Shown here in pieces: positions 9,264-17,938 of a DNA stretch of 46,772 bases. Position numbers and translations under genes: made by a program. The stretch spans positions 1-46,772 of the forward strand of contig CAZBUK010000024.1 of NCBI GenBank assembly GCA_964495085.1, in the 5' to 3' direction. The stretch is from CAZBUK01 sp964495085 (GTDB lineage: Bacteria; Bacteroidota; Ignavibacteria; T3Sed10-11). How positions within the stretch are numbered: the stretch's first letter is position 1; each line of letters opens with the position of its first letter. The notes below the pieces were generated by a model. That model was not told the origin of the DNA. It did not search any database and worked only from the letters and a program-made list of their open reading frames with translations.

Positions 9264-10568
9264 TCAGAAACTGACATTGAGATCGAAGATGAATTCGCCT
9301 TCATATCGTTCGTTGAATGCATATTCAACACGGAAGACCAGGCTGTACGGCAATAGAAAGTGGAGCCCCCCTCCGAAGCCCTTTACGGGCTTTAATGATC
9401 CGAGATCCTCGCTCCGGAACCATGTCGTTCCGGTGTCGAAGAACAGTGCGGCATTGAGACCGTACCGGAGAACCGAGAACTCGGGAGCGAGAGCGGATTT
9501 CCATTCGATGTAGTCCGGACCGAACAAACGAAATCGCGCTTCGAGGCTGCCGAGCATCGAATTTTCCCCCTCAAAGATCGATTTGAAGTGACCCCGTATC
9601 TTTTCATCGTATCCGATATAGACATGACTATGGCGCGGTATTCTCCTCCCAAGAGCCATGCTCGTCATAGCGCGAGCGGCGATGGAGATGCGCCCCGAGA
9701 GCGGAACATAACGGCGTGCGTCGATATTCACCCTCAGATTATCTACCTCCCCCTCTCCGAAACCCGATTTGAATACGGAGGTCCGGAAATGCGTTCCGGA
9801 CATGGGATACTCGAATAGATCACGCGTATCGTATCTGAATGTCACACCGGCGAGCAGATAACTGTCGAAGCCGTCGGTCGACACCGTGTGACCGGGAACG
9901 TATTCGCTGAGCCTGAGTCCGCGATAACCGACAAGCAGCGACAGCGTGGAGTAGAGGGTGAACCGTTTCCCTACGATAAAGTCGAGCGCATACCGGTATT
10001 CGTTAAAGTTGGTCTCCTCGCCCAGCGAGAACACGCTTTTGTTTTGCGTTCTTGCGAATATCGCCTGTGATTCGAGAAAAATATCATTACGTCCGAGGAT
10101 CGACGGATTGCTGTAAAACAGCGATACCCACGGGTCGTAGCCGAGTGCGAAACCCGCCCACAGCTTTTCATTCCGCCCTCTGAAATTATTGTGCACCACC
10201 CCGAGTCCGTAATACAGCTTCGACCAGTCTCGGTCGCGCATGCCGAACAGCGGTACCGGAAAAATGTACCATCGTTCGTGAACTTGGATAGTGATGACGG
10301 CGGAATCTCCTTCGACGCGGTGGCCGATATCGACGCGGTTAAATAGACCGAGGCTATATATGCGGTCGCGTTCGTAGGAGAGAATCTCCGAATTGAAGGG
10401 TACGCCGATGCGGTGCGTCATCTCCCTGAGAATAACCGATTCGTGCGTGACTCTGTTGCCCGAGATAACGATATGTGCGACGCGTATATCCCGGTCGACA
10501 CCCGCTTCCGCGAGCACCGGAATCAGGAGGATAATCGGCATCCACAGGAATAAGAAAAGGATTCTCAT
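9264..10568 (-). CDS. BamA/D15-like outer-membrane protein with one POTRA domain
   Basis: 434 residues from the ATG at 10568; the frame can be extended upstream to a TTG at 10637, but that stretch spans a terminator-like hairpin, and a signal peptide (MRILFLFLWMPIILLIPVLA) begins at the ATG. After the cleavage site comes one POTRA-like unit (VAHIVISGNRVTHESVILRE ... LYSLGLFNRVDI type, about 30-105). The rest is a beta-barrel of the Omp85 surface-antigen type, ending in FDLNVSF with a terminal Phe as in outer-membrane insertion signals. It is much shorter than BamA (about 800 residues, five POTRAs), so it is more likely an accessory Omp85 protein than the main assembly factor. Its partner and substrate are unknown. 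Confidence 0.8.
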   Translation of the reverse strand: MRILFLFLWMPIILLIPVLAEAGVDRDIRVAHIVISGNRVTHESVILREMTHRIGVPFNSEILSYERDRIYSLGLFNRVDIGHRVEGDSAVITIQVHERWYIFPVPLFGMRDRDWSKLYYGLGVVHNNFRGRNEKLWAGFALGYDPWVSLFYSNPSILGRNDIFLESQAIFARTQNKSVFSLGEETNFNEYRYALDFIVGKRFTLYSTLSLLVGYRGLRLSEYVPGHTVSTDGFDSYLLAGVTFRYDTRDLFEYPMSGTHFRTSVFKSGFGEGEVDNLRVNIDARRYVPLSGRISIAARAMTSMALGRRIPRHSHVYIGYDEKIRGHFKSIFEGENSMLGSLEARFRLFGPDYIEWKSALAPEFSVLRYGLNAALFFDTGTTWFRSEDLGSLKPVKGFGGGLHFLLPYSLVFRVEYAFNERYEGEFIFDLNVSF

Positions 10569-10575
10569 GGTACTC

Positions 10576-10611
10576 AAAAAAATAGCCCCGTGCTGAACGA
10601 GCGGCGGGGCT
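10576..10611 (-). terminator. Intrinsic terminator or attenuator before the BamA-like gene
   Basis: On the minus strand a 7-bp perfect stem (AGCCCCG / CGGGGCT, 14-nt loop) is followed by A and seven T. The T-run ends 7 nt before the ATG at 10568, so the structure lies inside the leader made from the promoter at 10638-10666. It may simply end the gcvPB transcript, or act as an attenuator for the BamA-like gene. Confidence 0.75.
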
Positions 10612-10637
10612 TCACCGGCGATATAAAATTGATACAC

Positions 10638-10666
10638 AATATCACAATTCCGGTATTCTTTGTCAA
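10638..10666 (-). promoter_or_regulatory. Sigma-70-type promoter for the BamA-like gene
   Basis: On the minus strand: -35 TTGACA (10661-10666), 17-bp spacer, -10 GATATT (10638-10643). The -35 is perfect and the -10 differs at two positions. It lies between the gcvPB stop (10675) and the BamA-like ATG, giving a leader of roughly 60 nt that contains the hairpin at 10576-10611. Confidence 0.6.
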
Positions 10667-10674
10667 GCCGGCAA

Positions 10675-12126
10675 TTAAACGAGCTGTTGGTAGCAAACGT
10701 TTATTTCTTTCGCCGCTTTCGCATCATCCAACCGTTTTACCGGGGTCGTGTGCGGCGCCTTCAGGAGAATATCGGGATCGGACGCGATCTCCTCGTTGAT
10801 CCGGATGAGGGCATCGGCGAACGCATCGAGCGTTTCCATCGTTTCGGTTTCGGTCGGTTCTATCATCAGGGCTTCCTTCACAATAAGCGGGAAATATATC
10901 GTCGGGGCATGGAATCCGTAATCGAGCAGACGCTTCGCGATATCGGTGACCTTTACTCCCTTCGCTCTCTGCCGGGATCCCGAGAGGACAAATTCATGCA
11001 TGGCAGGAGACGAATACGGCAGATCGAAGTGATCTTTCAGTCTTGAGAGTAGGTAGTTCGCGTTGATGATCGCATGCATGCTATTTCCCTTCAATCCTTC
11101 AGCACCGTGCATCAGTATATATATATATGCACGGACCAGCATGCCGAAGTTGCCGTAGAACGAATGGACCTTTCCGATGCTCTGAGGATAGTCGAAGCTG
11201 ATCGTATAGATATCTCCCTCCCGGACGATCCTCGGAACCGGGAGGAACGGCTCGAGACGATGGCTGACGGCGACCGGTCCCGCACCGGGTCCTCCGCCGC
11301 CATGCGGGGTAGAGAAAGTCTTATGCAGATTGATATGGACGCAGTCGAATCCCATATCGCCCGGCCGGACGATGCCCAGCAGCGCATTCAGGTTCGCGCC
11401 GTCCATATAGAGGAGGGCGCCGACATCCCTCATCATCCGTTCGATCTTTCCGATCTGATTCTCGAATATTCCCAGCGTGCTCGGATTGGTGAGCATGATG
11501 GCAGCGACGTCCTCATCGAGATTTTTCGACAGGTCTTCCAGATCGACCGTGCCATTCGCATTCGATTTGACATTGACCGATTGATAACCGGCGATGGCGA
11601 CGCTGGCGGGATTGGTGCCATGAGCGGAGTCCGGTACAATGACCTTCTTCCGGGGTTTTCCGTTCTGCGTGTGATACGCGCGGATCATTAAAAGTCCGGT
11701 CAACTCTCCCTGCGATCCCGCAGCGGGTTGTAACGATACCGCTTCCATACCCGAGATTTCCTTCAACTGCCCGGAGAGGCGGTACATTAATTTATACGCA
11801 CCCTGGGCCATATATCCGGGAAGGTACGGATGCGCCTCACGGAAACCTCCCATCGCCGCGGCAGCCTCGTTAACCTTCGGATTATATTTCATGGTACACG
11901 AACCGAGCGGGTAGAATCCCTTGTCGATATGATAATTCTTAACGGAGATATTGGTATAATGGCGGATCACCTCGTTCTCGCTCACCTCAGGGAGCGGGGC
12001 AGGTGAAACCCGCCGGAATTTGGCGGGAAGCAGTTTTTCCTCCGGTGCCTGCGGTACATCGTTCTTCGGGAGCAAAACACCCCGCCTTCCTGCTCTGCTA
12101 ATTTCAAATATCAACTTATCGTACAT
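10675..12126 (-). CDS. gcvPB: Glycine dehydrogenase (decarboxylating) subunit 2
   Basis: 483-residue PLP-dependent subunit of the two-subunit P-protein of the glycine cleavage system, which decarboxylates glycine and passes aminomethyl to GcvH. The PLP lysine is Lys269 in VHINLHKTFSTPHGGGGPG, and the family phrases GSCTMKYNP (76-84), SLQPAAGSQGE and DSAHGTNPAS are all present. Length is typical for GcvPB. The partner subunit gcvPA and gcvT/gcvH are not in the window. The gene sits 31 nt after rnc at the end of the fatty-acid operon, and no glycine-riboswitch-like leader was seen, so expression probably follows that operon. Confidence 0.95.
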   Translation of the reverse strand: MYDKLIFEISRAGRRGVLLPKNDVPQAPEEKLLPAKFRRVSPAPLPEVSENEVIRHYTNISVKNYHIDKGFYPLGSCTMKYNPKVNEAAAAMGGFREAHPYLPGYMAQGAYKLMYRLSGQLKEISGMEAVSLQPAAGSQGELTGLLMIRAYHTQNGKPRKKVIVPDSAHGTNPASVAIAGYQSVNVKSNANGTVDLEDLSKNLDEDVAAIMLTNPSTLGIFENQIGKIERMMRDVGALLYMDGANLNALLGIVRPGDMGFDCVHINLHKTFSTPHGGGGPGAGPVAVSHRLEPFLPVPRIVREGDIYTISFDYPQSIGKVHSFYGNFGMLVRAYIYILMHGAEGLKGNSMHAIINANYLLSRLKDHFDLPYSSPAMHEFVLSGSRQRAKGVKVTDIAKRLLDYGFHAPTIYFPLIVKEALMIEPTETETMETLDAFADALIRINEEIASDPDILLKAPHTTPVKRLDDAKAAKEINVCYQQLV

Positions 12127-12157
12127 ATATTTTCCGTGTGTCGGTTCTCTGTTCGCG

Positions 12158-12940
12158 TCATTCCGCGGGATTTATTATTTTTGCATAAGCGATGCCGGCG
12201 GCATTCTGTTCCGCTTCCTTCTTGCTCTTCCCGATACCCGTCCCGTACGATACATGATCGATTTTAACCTCTACGGTAAAGGTCTGATCGTGATCGGGGC
12301 CCTCCTTATTAATCACCTCGTAACGGGGCACGCCGATGCCGATGCCCTGGGTGTATTCTATGAGCAGGCTCTTGTAGTTGTCGTCGGTAAGCAGCTCGAT
12401 CTGTTTATGTTCGAGGGCGTCTTCCAGTTCGCGCAACACGAACTGGCGCGCCGTTTCGTATCCCGAGTCGATATAGATCGCCGCGACGACCGCTTCGAAG
12501 GCATCCGCCAGGAGTGAATCGTATCCCTGTTCTATGGATTGACGCGCGCTCTGGCTGACGAAAATATAGTCGAGGAGCTTTATCCGATGGGCGAGATGTG
12601 CCAGCGTTTTCTTATTAATGAGGCGGGATCTGAGTTTGGTCAGGTGGCCTTCGTCGGAATGGGGGAATTTCCGGTACAGGTATTCGGATACGATCATGCT
12701 GAGAATCGAATCTCCGAAAAATTCAAGCCGCTCGTTCGATGTATACCCTTCTTCCGTTTTACCGTTCGTGAGGTAGGAGCGGTGCAGAAGCGCCTGCACG
12801 AAGACGGAGTGATTCTTAATCGGAACATTGAACTTCTTCTGCAGATCGGAGAAATCGACCTTGAGATCTTCAAGGCGGATTTTGCTCCGCCGCCACCGGA
12901 AAAATTTTATACCGTGTAAAAGCCTTTTAAATAACATCAT
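12158..12940 (-). CDS. rnc: Ribonuclease III
   Basis: 260-residue double-strand-specific endoribonuclease that processes rRNA precursors and structured mRNAs. The signature NERLEFFGDSILSM (about 69-82) and the second acidic motif DAFEAVVAAIYIDSG (about 146-160) give the metal-binding carboxylates. The C-terminal dsRNA-binding domain runs from about 188 to 256 (YKSLLIEYTQGIGI ... GIGKSKKEAEQNAA). A short basic N-terminal extension (FRWRRSK) precedes the catalytic domain. It lies 15 nt after fabF. The acpP-fabF-rnc order is widespread in bacteria. Confidence 0.96.
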   Translation of the reverse strand: MMLFKRLLHGIKFFRWRRSKIRLEDLKVDFSDLQKKFNVPIKNHSVFVQALLHRSYLTNGKTEEGYTSNERLEFFGDSILSMIVSEYLYRKFPHSDEGHLTKLRSRLINKKTLAHLAHRIKLLDYIFVSQSARQSIEQGYDSLLADAFEAVVAAIYIDSGYETARQFVLRELEDALEHKQIELLTDDNYKSLLIEYTQGIGIGVPRYEVINKEGPDHDQTFTVEVKIDHVSYGTGIGKSKKEAEQNAAGIAYAKIINPAE

Positions 12941-12955
12941 CGCGATTGTGACCGG

Positions 12956-14221
12956 TCAGGCCTCATGCTCGTTCAATTTACCGAATAAGATCGATGTATT
13001 ATGGCCCCCGAAACCGAAAGCGTTACTGATCGCATACCGGACATCCCGAGAGACCGGTTTATTCGGCACGTAATTGAGATCGCACTCGGGATCCGGCGTT
13101 TCATAGTTAATGGTCGGCGGCACGATGCCTCTGTCTATCGCCAGAATAGCCGCGATACTTTCAACGGCTCCCGCGGCGCCGAGGAGATGGCCGATCATAG
13201 ACTTGGTCGAACTGATGCTGAGTTTATACGCGTGTTCGCCGAAACAGGATTTCAACGCCTCCGTTTCCGCTTTATCGTTATAAGGAGTCGAGGTACCGTG
13301 CGCATTAATATAATCCACCTTCTCCCCAGATAATCCCTCTTCCTCGGTCGCGGGGCGGAAGGACCGGGAAGCGCCCTCGCCCCCCGGCGCCGGTGCGGTT
13401 ATATGATATGCGTCGGCGGTCAGACCGATGCCGAGGATTTCCGCGTAGATGCGGGCGCCTCTCTTCCTCGCATGCCCGAGCTCTTCGAGTATCAGCGTCC
13501 CCGAGCCTTCTCCGATGACAAAACCGTCGCGGGTCGCATCGAACGGCCTGCTCGCTTTTGCGGGTTCGTCATTCCGCGTCGAGAGTGCGCGCATCGCATT
13601 GAACCCGCCGACACCCATGGGGCAGATTGCCGCTTCGGTACCGCCGGCAACAATAATATCGGCATTTCCACGCTCGATAAGCATATAGGCATCGCAGATG
13701 GCGTGCGCGGATGTCGCGCATGCGGAGGTGGTCGCATAGTTCGGTCCTTTAAATCCGTTTCGGATTGCAATGGTGCCCGCTGCGATATCCGCTATCATCA
13801 TCGGGACGAAGAGAGGGCTGAGCCTCCGGGGACCTCCCGATTCGAAAAATATTTCCATTTGACGGTGATAGGTCCACATTCCCCCGGTACCCGAGCCGAA
13901 TACGACGCCGACACGGGTGGGATCTGCAGATTCCGCGGTAATATCGGCATCTCTGAGCGCCATATCCGAGGAGGCGACGGCATACTGAGCGAAGGCATCC
14001 ATTCGATTGGCTGATTTCTTATCGATATAGTTCAGCGGATCGAATCCCTTCACTTCAGCCGCAATTTTTGTAGCGTATTGTGAGGTGTCGAAGTAGGTGA
14101 TGGGACCGACTCCGCTCTTCCCTTCCATCATGGAATTCCAGTATTCCTCGACGGAGAGTCCGATCGGCGTGATTGCACCCATACCCGTTACCACGATACG
14201 TCTTCTTGTTTGTGTTTTCAT
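12956..14221 (-). CDS. fabF: Beta-ketoacyl-ACP synthase II
   Basis: 421-residue elongating condensing enzyme of type II fatty-acid synthesis, joining malonyl-ACP to a growing acyl chain in the cytosol. The Cys-His-His triad is visible: Cys168 in TTSACATSAH, His308 in YINAHGTSTPYND and His345 in KSMIGHLLGAAGAVE. The FGFGGHNTS glycine-rich end is present near 405-413. No convincing ribosome binding site precedes the ATG, but the N-terminus (RRIVVTGMGAITPIG) is correctly placed for the family. It lies 74 nt after acpP in the operon. The call between KAS I and II rests on context (next to acpP) and is the usual one. Confidence 0.96.
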   Translation of the reverse strand: MKTQTRRRIVVTGMGAITPIGLSVEEYWNSMMEGKSGVGPITYFDTSQYATKIAAEVKGFDPLNYIDKKSANRMDAFAQYAVASSDMALRDADITAESADPTRVGVVFGSGTGGMWTYHRQMEIFFESGGPRRLSPLFVPMMIADIAAGTIAIRNGFKGPNYATTSACATSAHAICDAYMLIERGNADIIVAGGTEAAICPMGVGGFNAMRALSTRNDEPAKASRPFDATRDGFVIGEGSGTLILEELGHARKRGARIYAEILGIGLTADAYHITAPAPGGEGASRSFRPATEEEGLSGEKVDYINAHGTSTPYNDKAETEALKSCFGEHAYKLSISSTKSMIGHLLGAAGAVESIAAILAIDRGIVPPTINYETPDPECDLNYVPNKPVSRDVRYAISNAFGFGGHNTSILFGKLNEHEA

Positions 14222-14295
14222 GGAAACACGATGAAGGAGAGGTCCGGCCTATCGGTTTGAGTATGCCCCGATACGCCGGATTCTCCGATAATCCG

Positions 14296-14532
14296 TTACA
14301 CCTTTGACGAGAGATATTTTACCGCATCGCCCACACTAGAGATCTTCTCGGCATCTTCATCGGGAATCTGGATGTTGAATGCCTTCTCAAATTCCATGAC
14401 AAGCTCCACTGTATCGAGAGAGTCGGCGCCGAGATCGTTCGTAAACGACGCTTCGGGAGTAACCTGATCCTGATCCACGCCCAACTTGTTCACGATGATC
14501 TCACGAACTTTCTGCAAGATATCCTCAGCCAT
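14296..14532 (-). CDS. acpP: Acyl carrier protein
   Basis: 78-residue acidic four-helix carrier of growing acyl chains. The phosphopantetheine attachment site is Ser38 in LGADSLDTVELVM, in the normal position. A textbook ribosome binding site, AGGAGGT, lies 7 nt before the ATG, in keeping with the high expression expected of ACP. It sits between fabG (67 nt upstream) and fabF (74 nt downstream), the classic arrangement. Confidence 0.97.
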   Translation of the reverse strand: MAEDILQKVREIIVNKLGVDQDQVTPEASFTNDLGADSLDTVELVMEFEKAFNIQIPDEDAEKISSVGDAVKYLSSKV

Positions 14533-14599
14533 AGTAGAAACCTCCTGATCGTTAAATGTTGTTGTTTTGGTTTTCGGTACAGTTAAATTTCATCTGCTT

Positions 14600-15343
14600 T
14601 CACATAACCATTCCGCCGTCGACACAGATAACCTGGCCTGTGATATAATCCGCGTCGGAGGAAGAAAGGAAACAGACTACCCTTGCTACATCTTCAATCG
14701 AACCGAGTCGTTTTAAGGGGATGTAATCCGTGAGCTTTTTCTTCTGATCCTCGGTAAGCTTGTCCGTCAGATCGGTTTTGATAAAACCGGGAGCGACGGC
14801 GTTCACGTTAATGAGACGCGATGCGACCTCTTTTGCGAGGGATTTCGTGAATCCGATTAATCCTGCTTTGGATGCCGCATAGTTGGTCTGACCGGCGTTG
14901 CCGGTGAGTCCGACAACCGACGCGATGTTGATAATTTTGCCGTACCGTTTACTCATCATCGGACGGAGCGCGGCTTTGCTGAAATTATATACACTTTTTA
15001 GATTATTAGCAATAACCTCATCCCAGTCATTTTCACTCATCCGCATGAGCAGCTGATCCCTCGTAATACCGGCATTGTTGATCAGAATATCGAGTCCGCC
15101 ATATTGCGATACGACATAGTCGATAAGACGAACGCTCTCATCCCCTTTGACGGCGTCGTTTTGTACCGGCTCAACGCGGATTCCGCCGCCCTGCAGCGAT
15201 CCGGCGAGTTGCTCCGCTTCCCCGGACGAAGACCGATAGGTAAAAATAACATTCGCTCCCTCGCTTGCAAACGCGCTGACAATGCCTTTGCCGATGCCGC
15301 GAGAACCGCCGGTTACCAGGGCGACTTTATCTTTAAACCGCAT
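14600..15343 (-). CDS. fabG: 3-oxoacyl-ACP reductase
   Basis: 247-residue short-chain dehydrogenase/reductase that reduces 3-oxoacyl-ACP with NADPH. The cofactor motif TGGSRGIGKG is at 11-20, NNAG at 89-92, and the catalytic tetrad is Asn114, Ser142 (INIASVVG), Tyr155 and Lys159 (NYAASKAG). The FabG-type ending TGQVICVDGGMVM is present. Its start overlaps the last 11 nt of the preceding cysteine-rich gene, so the two are translationally coupled. It is followed by acpP. Confidence 0.96.
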   Translation of the reverse strand: MRFKDKVALVTGGSRGIGKGIVSAFASEGANVIFTYRSSSGEAEQLAGSLQGGGIRVEPVQNDAVKGDESVRLIDYVVSQYGGLDILINNAGITRDQLLMRMSENDWDEVIANNLKSVYNFSKAALRPMMSKRYGKIINIASVVGLTGNAGQTNYAASKAGLIGFTKSLAKEVASRLINVNAVAPGFIKTDLTDKLTEDQKKKLTDYIPLKRLGSIEDVARVVCFLSSSDADYITGQVICVDGGMVM

Positions 15344-15947
15344 TTTTTATAACCTCCGACCGTTGGAAATACTCCCGGTTCGCTTGATAGTACTCCTCAA
15401 GGGCGCGGTAACCGTCATCGCCGACCGCATGAATCAGCTCTTCTTTACAGGCCTGGAATAAGGGTATCAGATGGTGCCTGCCGATTGTACAGCAGGCTAC
15501 CTCACCCTGCTTATGGTCGTCGAAGGTGATTGTCTTATTCGCGATCGAGATCGGAAACAGGATGCAGTAAAATGGTTTGATATCCCATTTATGCCTTCCC
15601 TCTGAAGCCGCAGCGACCTGCAGCACGCAGAGCCCCTCCTTGTTCAGAAAGACGCATCCCCCGCTCCGAACCGTTGTTCCCTCGCAGACACCCGAAGGAA
15701 AATCGTCATCATCTTCACACTCGGCGAACCAGTTGTCCGGATCCTTGTCCTGTGTATCGTCCATGTACCGTTGAATCAGTTCCCGTTCTTCGATGATCCG
15801 TTCCTTTTCTTTCAGATCGACCCATACGCCGTCGGAGCAGCATCTCGAACTGCATGCATATGGTCCGCATCCTTTCGGGTATCCCTGAGTAAACAATATC
15901 GGATCGATCGCGTATCCTTTGACATGCAAGGGTGCCGGTTCTCTCAT
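15333..15947 (-). CDS. Cysteine-rich YkgJ/DUF3109-like protein in the fatty-acid operon
   Basis: 204-residue soluble protein with 12 cysteines (27, 32, 36, 37, 77, 88, 98, 107, 128, 152, 153, 167), including a GCGPYACSSRCC cluster near the N-terminus and CVF ... GLCVLQ ... FYCILFP further on. This spacing resembles the CxnCC clusters of YkgJ/DUF3109 proteins, thought to bind Zn or an Fe-S cluster; no catalytic role is established for that family and I assign none. AGAGG lies 4 nt before the ATG. The gene is 17 nt after fabD and overlaps fabG by 11 nt, so it is a fixed part of the operon. Confidence 0.7.
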   Translation of the reverse strand: MREPAPLHVKGYAIDPILFTQGYPKGCGPYACSSRCCSDGVWVDLKEKERIIEERELIQRYMDDTQDKDPDNWFAECEDDDDFPSGVCEGTTVRSGGCVFLNKEGLCVLQVAAASEGRHKWDIKPFYCILFPISIANKTITFDDHKQGEVACCTIGRHHLIPLFQACKEELIHAVGDDGYRALEEYYQANREYFQRSEVIKNAV

Positions 15948-15964
15948 GCTGCCTCTTAATTCGT

Positions 15965-16903
15965 TTACGATTCAAAGAATTTTTGCAGGTCATCCCGCGT
16001 ATCGACACCGTTTACAGCGGCATCTCCGTCGATCCGCTTGACCAATCCCTGCAGGACCTTTCCGGGCCCGAGTTCCGTAAAGGAACGATATCCGTCCCGG
16101 ACCATATTGCGAATACTTCGATCCCACAATACAGGTGCGGTTATCTGCTTTGTCAGAAGGGACCGAATATCATCCGGTTCAAACACCGGCTCACCGGAAA
16201 CATTCGCATACACCGGTATTCGCGTCCGTGTGAATTCTATGTCTGCCAATGCCTTGCCGAGGGAGTCCTGTGCGGCTTGCATCAATCCCGAATGGAACGC
16301 TCCGCTCACGACCAGCTGCTTCACCAACCTCGCTCCCTCGCGTCTGGCGGCATCCATTGCCGAAACCACAGCATCCACTTCACCGGAGATAACGATCTGC
16401 CCGGGGGAATTGAAGTTTGCGGGCTGCAGTATGCCGTGTTGAAGGGCTTCGTTACAGATCCGTATGACGGTTTCATCGTCAAGGCCGATTACAGCCGCCA
16501 TGGTACCGGGTTGAGCGACGCCCGCTTCCTGCATTAATTTCCCCCGCAGACTCACGATCTTGAGTGCGTCTTCGAATGCTACGGCACCTGCAGCGGCGAG
16601 CGCGGTATATTCTCCGAGCGAATGGCCTGCTGCGGCATCGGGATGAAATCCCGCATTGTTCACCAGCTTGTACAGCACATATCCATGCAGGAATAATGCC
16701 GGCTGCGTATGTTCGGTTTGCTGCAAAGTTTCCGCCGGTCCGGAGAAACAAATTTCACTGAGTGAATATCCAAGTATCTCATCCGCGGCGGCAACGATCT
16801 CCCGCGCTTCAGGGATGTTATCATACAGAGAGTGCAGCATCCCCACATATTGAGAACCCTGGCCGGGAAACAGGAACGCCCGCTTCACCGCAGCATCGTT
16901 CAT
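15965..16903 (-). CDS. fabD: Malonyl-CoA-ACP transacylase
   Basis: 312-residue acyltransferase that moves malonyl from CoA to ACP, supplying the extender unit. The nucleophile is Ser95 in AAGHSLGEYTAL, with the entrance motif FLFPGQGSQYVGM at 10-22; a His in the GAFHSGLM segment completes the dyad. The frame extends 8 codons further, but the ATG at 16903 overlaps the fabH stop as ATGA, a classic coupled start, and gives the normal N-terminus, so it is preferred. The cysteine-rich gene follows 17 nt later. Confidence 0.96.
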   Translation of the reverse strand: MNDAAVKRAFLFPGQGSQYVGMLHSLYDNIPEAREIVAAADEILGYSLSEICFSGPAETLQQTEHTQPALFLHGYVLYKLVNNAGFHPDAAAGHSLGEYTALAAAGAVAFEDALKIVSLRGKLMQEAGVAQPGTMAAVIGLDDETVIRICNEALQHGILQPANFNSPGQIVISGEVDAVVSAMDAARREGARLVKQLVVSGAFHSGLMQAAQDSLGKALADIEFTRTRIPVYANVSGEPVFEPDDIRSLLTKQITAPVLWDRSIRNMVRDGYRSFTELGPGKVLQGLVKRIDGDAAVNGVDTRDDLQKFFES

Positions 16904-17913
16904 ACAGCGGCATCCTTCGCGTTCCATTTCATCAGAATCGCACCCCAGGTATACCCCGCACCGAAAGCCGACATAACGACCGTGTGTCCTTTCCGGAGCT
17001 TACCAGCCTGCCACCATTCCGAAAGACACATAGGTATCGTTGCTGCAGTTGTATTTCCGTATCTATCGATATTGACCATGACCTTCGACATGTCCAGACC
17101 CATCCGTTCCGCTGTGGCGCTCAGTATCCGCAGGTTCGCTTGATGCGGTACGAGCCAGTCGACGTCGGAACCACTCAAGCCGTTTCGCTCCATAATTTCG
17201 GCGGAAACATCCGCCATGCCGACGACTGCTACTTTAAAGACGGCTTTCCCGTCCTGATATATAAAGTGATCCTTGTTATCGACGGTAGCGTGGGTAGCAG
17301 GATTGAGACTGCCTCCCCCTTTCATATAGAGATAACGGCCGCCCGAGCCGTCGCAGTACAACACGTGATCGAGGATTCCCTCTTCATAAACTGGAGACGG
17401 TTCGATCAGGATAACGGCGGCGGCGTCGCCGAAAAGAATGCAGATGTTACGGTCCGTATAGTCGGTGATTGCGCTCATCTTATCCGCACCCACCACTAAT
17501 ACCTTTTTATACTGCCCGGATTCGATAAATTGTGCCCCCGTGGTGAGGCCAAAAAGAAATCCGGAACAGGCAGCGGAAAGATCGAATCCCCATGCCCGTT
17601 TTGCGTCGATCTTTTCCTGAATGACGCACGCGGTAGAAGGAAAAAACATATCGGGAGTAACCGTGCAGACGATAATAATGTCGATCTCTTCGGGGCCTAT
17701 ACCTCTCTGATCGAGAAGCTTCCGTATTGCCGGGACTGCCAGATCCGAAGTTGCTCCCTGTTTAAGGATCCTTCGCTCGATGATACCGGTCCTCGTCCGA
17801 ATCCATTCATCGTTCGTATCGACCATCTTTTCCAGATCGAAATTTGAAAGAACGGTATCGGGGACATAATGACTGACCGCAGTAATCGTAGCACGGACGG
17901 GAGGTTTTCGCAT
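16900..17913 (-). CDS. fabH: Beta-ketoacyl-ACP synthase III
   Basis: 337-residue initiating condensing enzyme, joining an acyl-CoA primer to malonyl-ACP. The triad is Cys116 in DLSAACSGFLFGL, His257 in LVPHQANLRI and the Asn of DRYGNTTAATI near 287. The N-terminal phrase TNDEWIRTRTGIIERRI is typical. Primer choice (acetyl or branched-chain CoA) cannot be told from sequence alone. It lies 25 nt after plsX and overlaps fabD by 4 nt (ATGA). Confidence 0.96.
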   Translation of the reverse strand: MRKPPVRATITAVSHYVPDTVLSNFDLEKMVDTNDEWIRTRTGIIERRILKQGATSDLAVPAIRKLLDQRGIGPEEIDIIIVCTVTPDMFFPSTACVIQEKIDAKRAWGFDLSAACSGFLFGLTTGAQFIESGQYKKVLVVGADKMSAITDYTDRNICILFGDAAAVILIEPSPVYEEGILDHVLYCDGSGGRYLYMKGGGSLNPATHATVDNKDHFIYQDGKAVFKVAVVGMADVSAEIMERNGLSGSDVDWLVPHQANLRILSATAERMGLDMSKVMVNIDRYGNTTAATIPMCLSEWWQAGKLRKGHTVVMSAFGAGYTWGAILMKWNAKDAAV

Positions 17914-17938
17914 CTCAGTTCTCTTTCATGGTTGTATA

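Noticed and set aside
10568..10637. TTG at 10637 as the start of the BamA-like protein
   Set aside because: It would translate through the hairpin and add 23 residues before the signal peptide.
12127..12157. Glycine riboswitch before gcvPB
   Set aside because: Only 31 nt separate rnc and gcvPB; there is no room for an aptamer.
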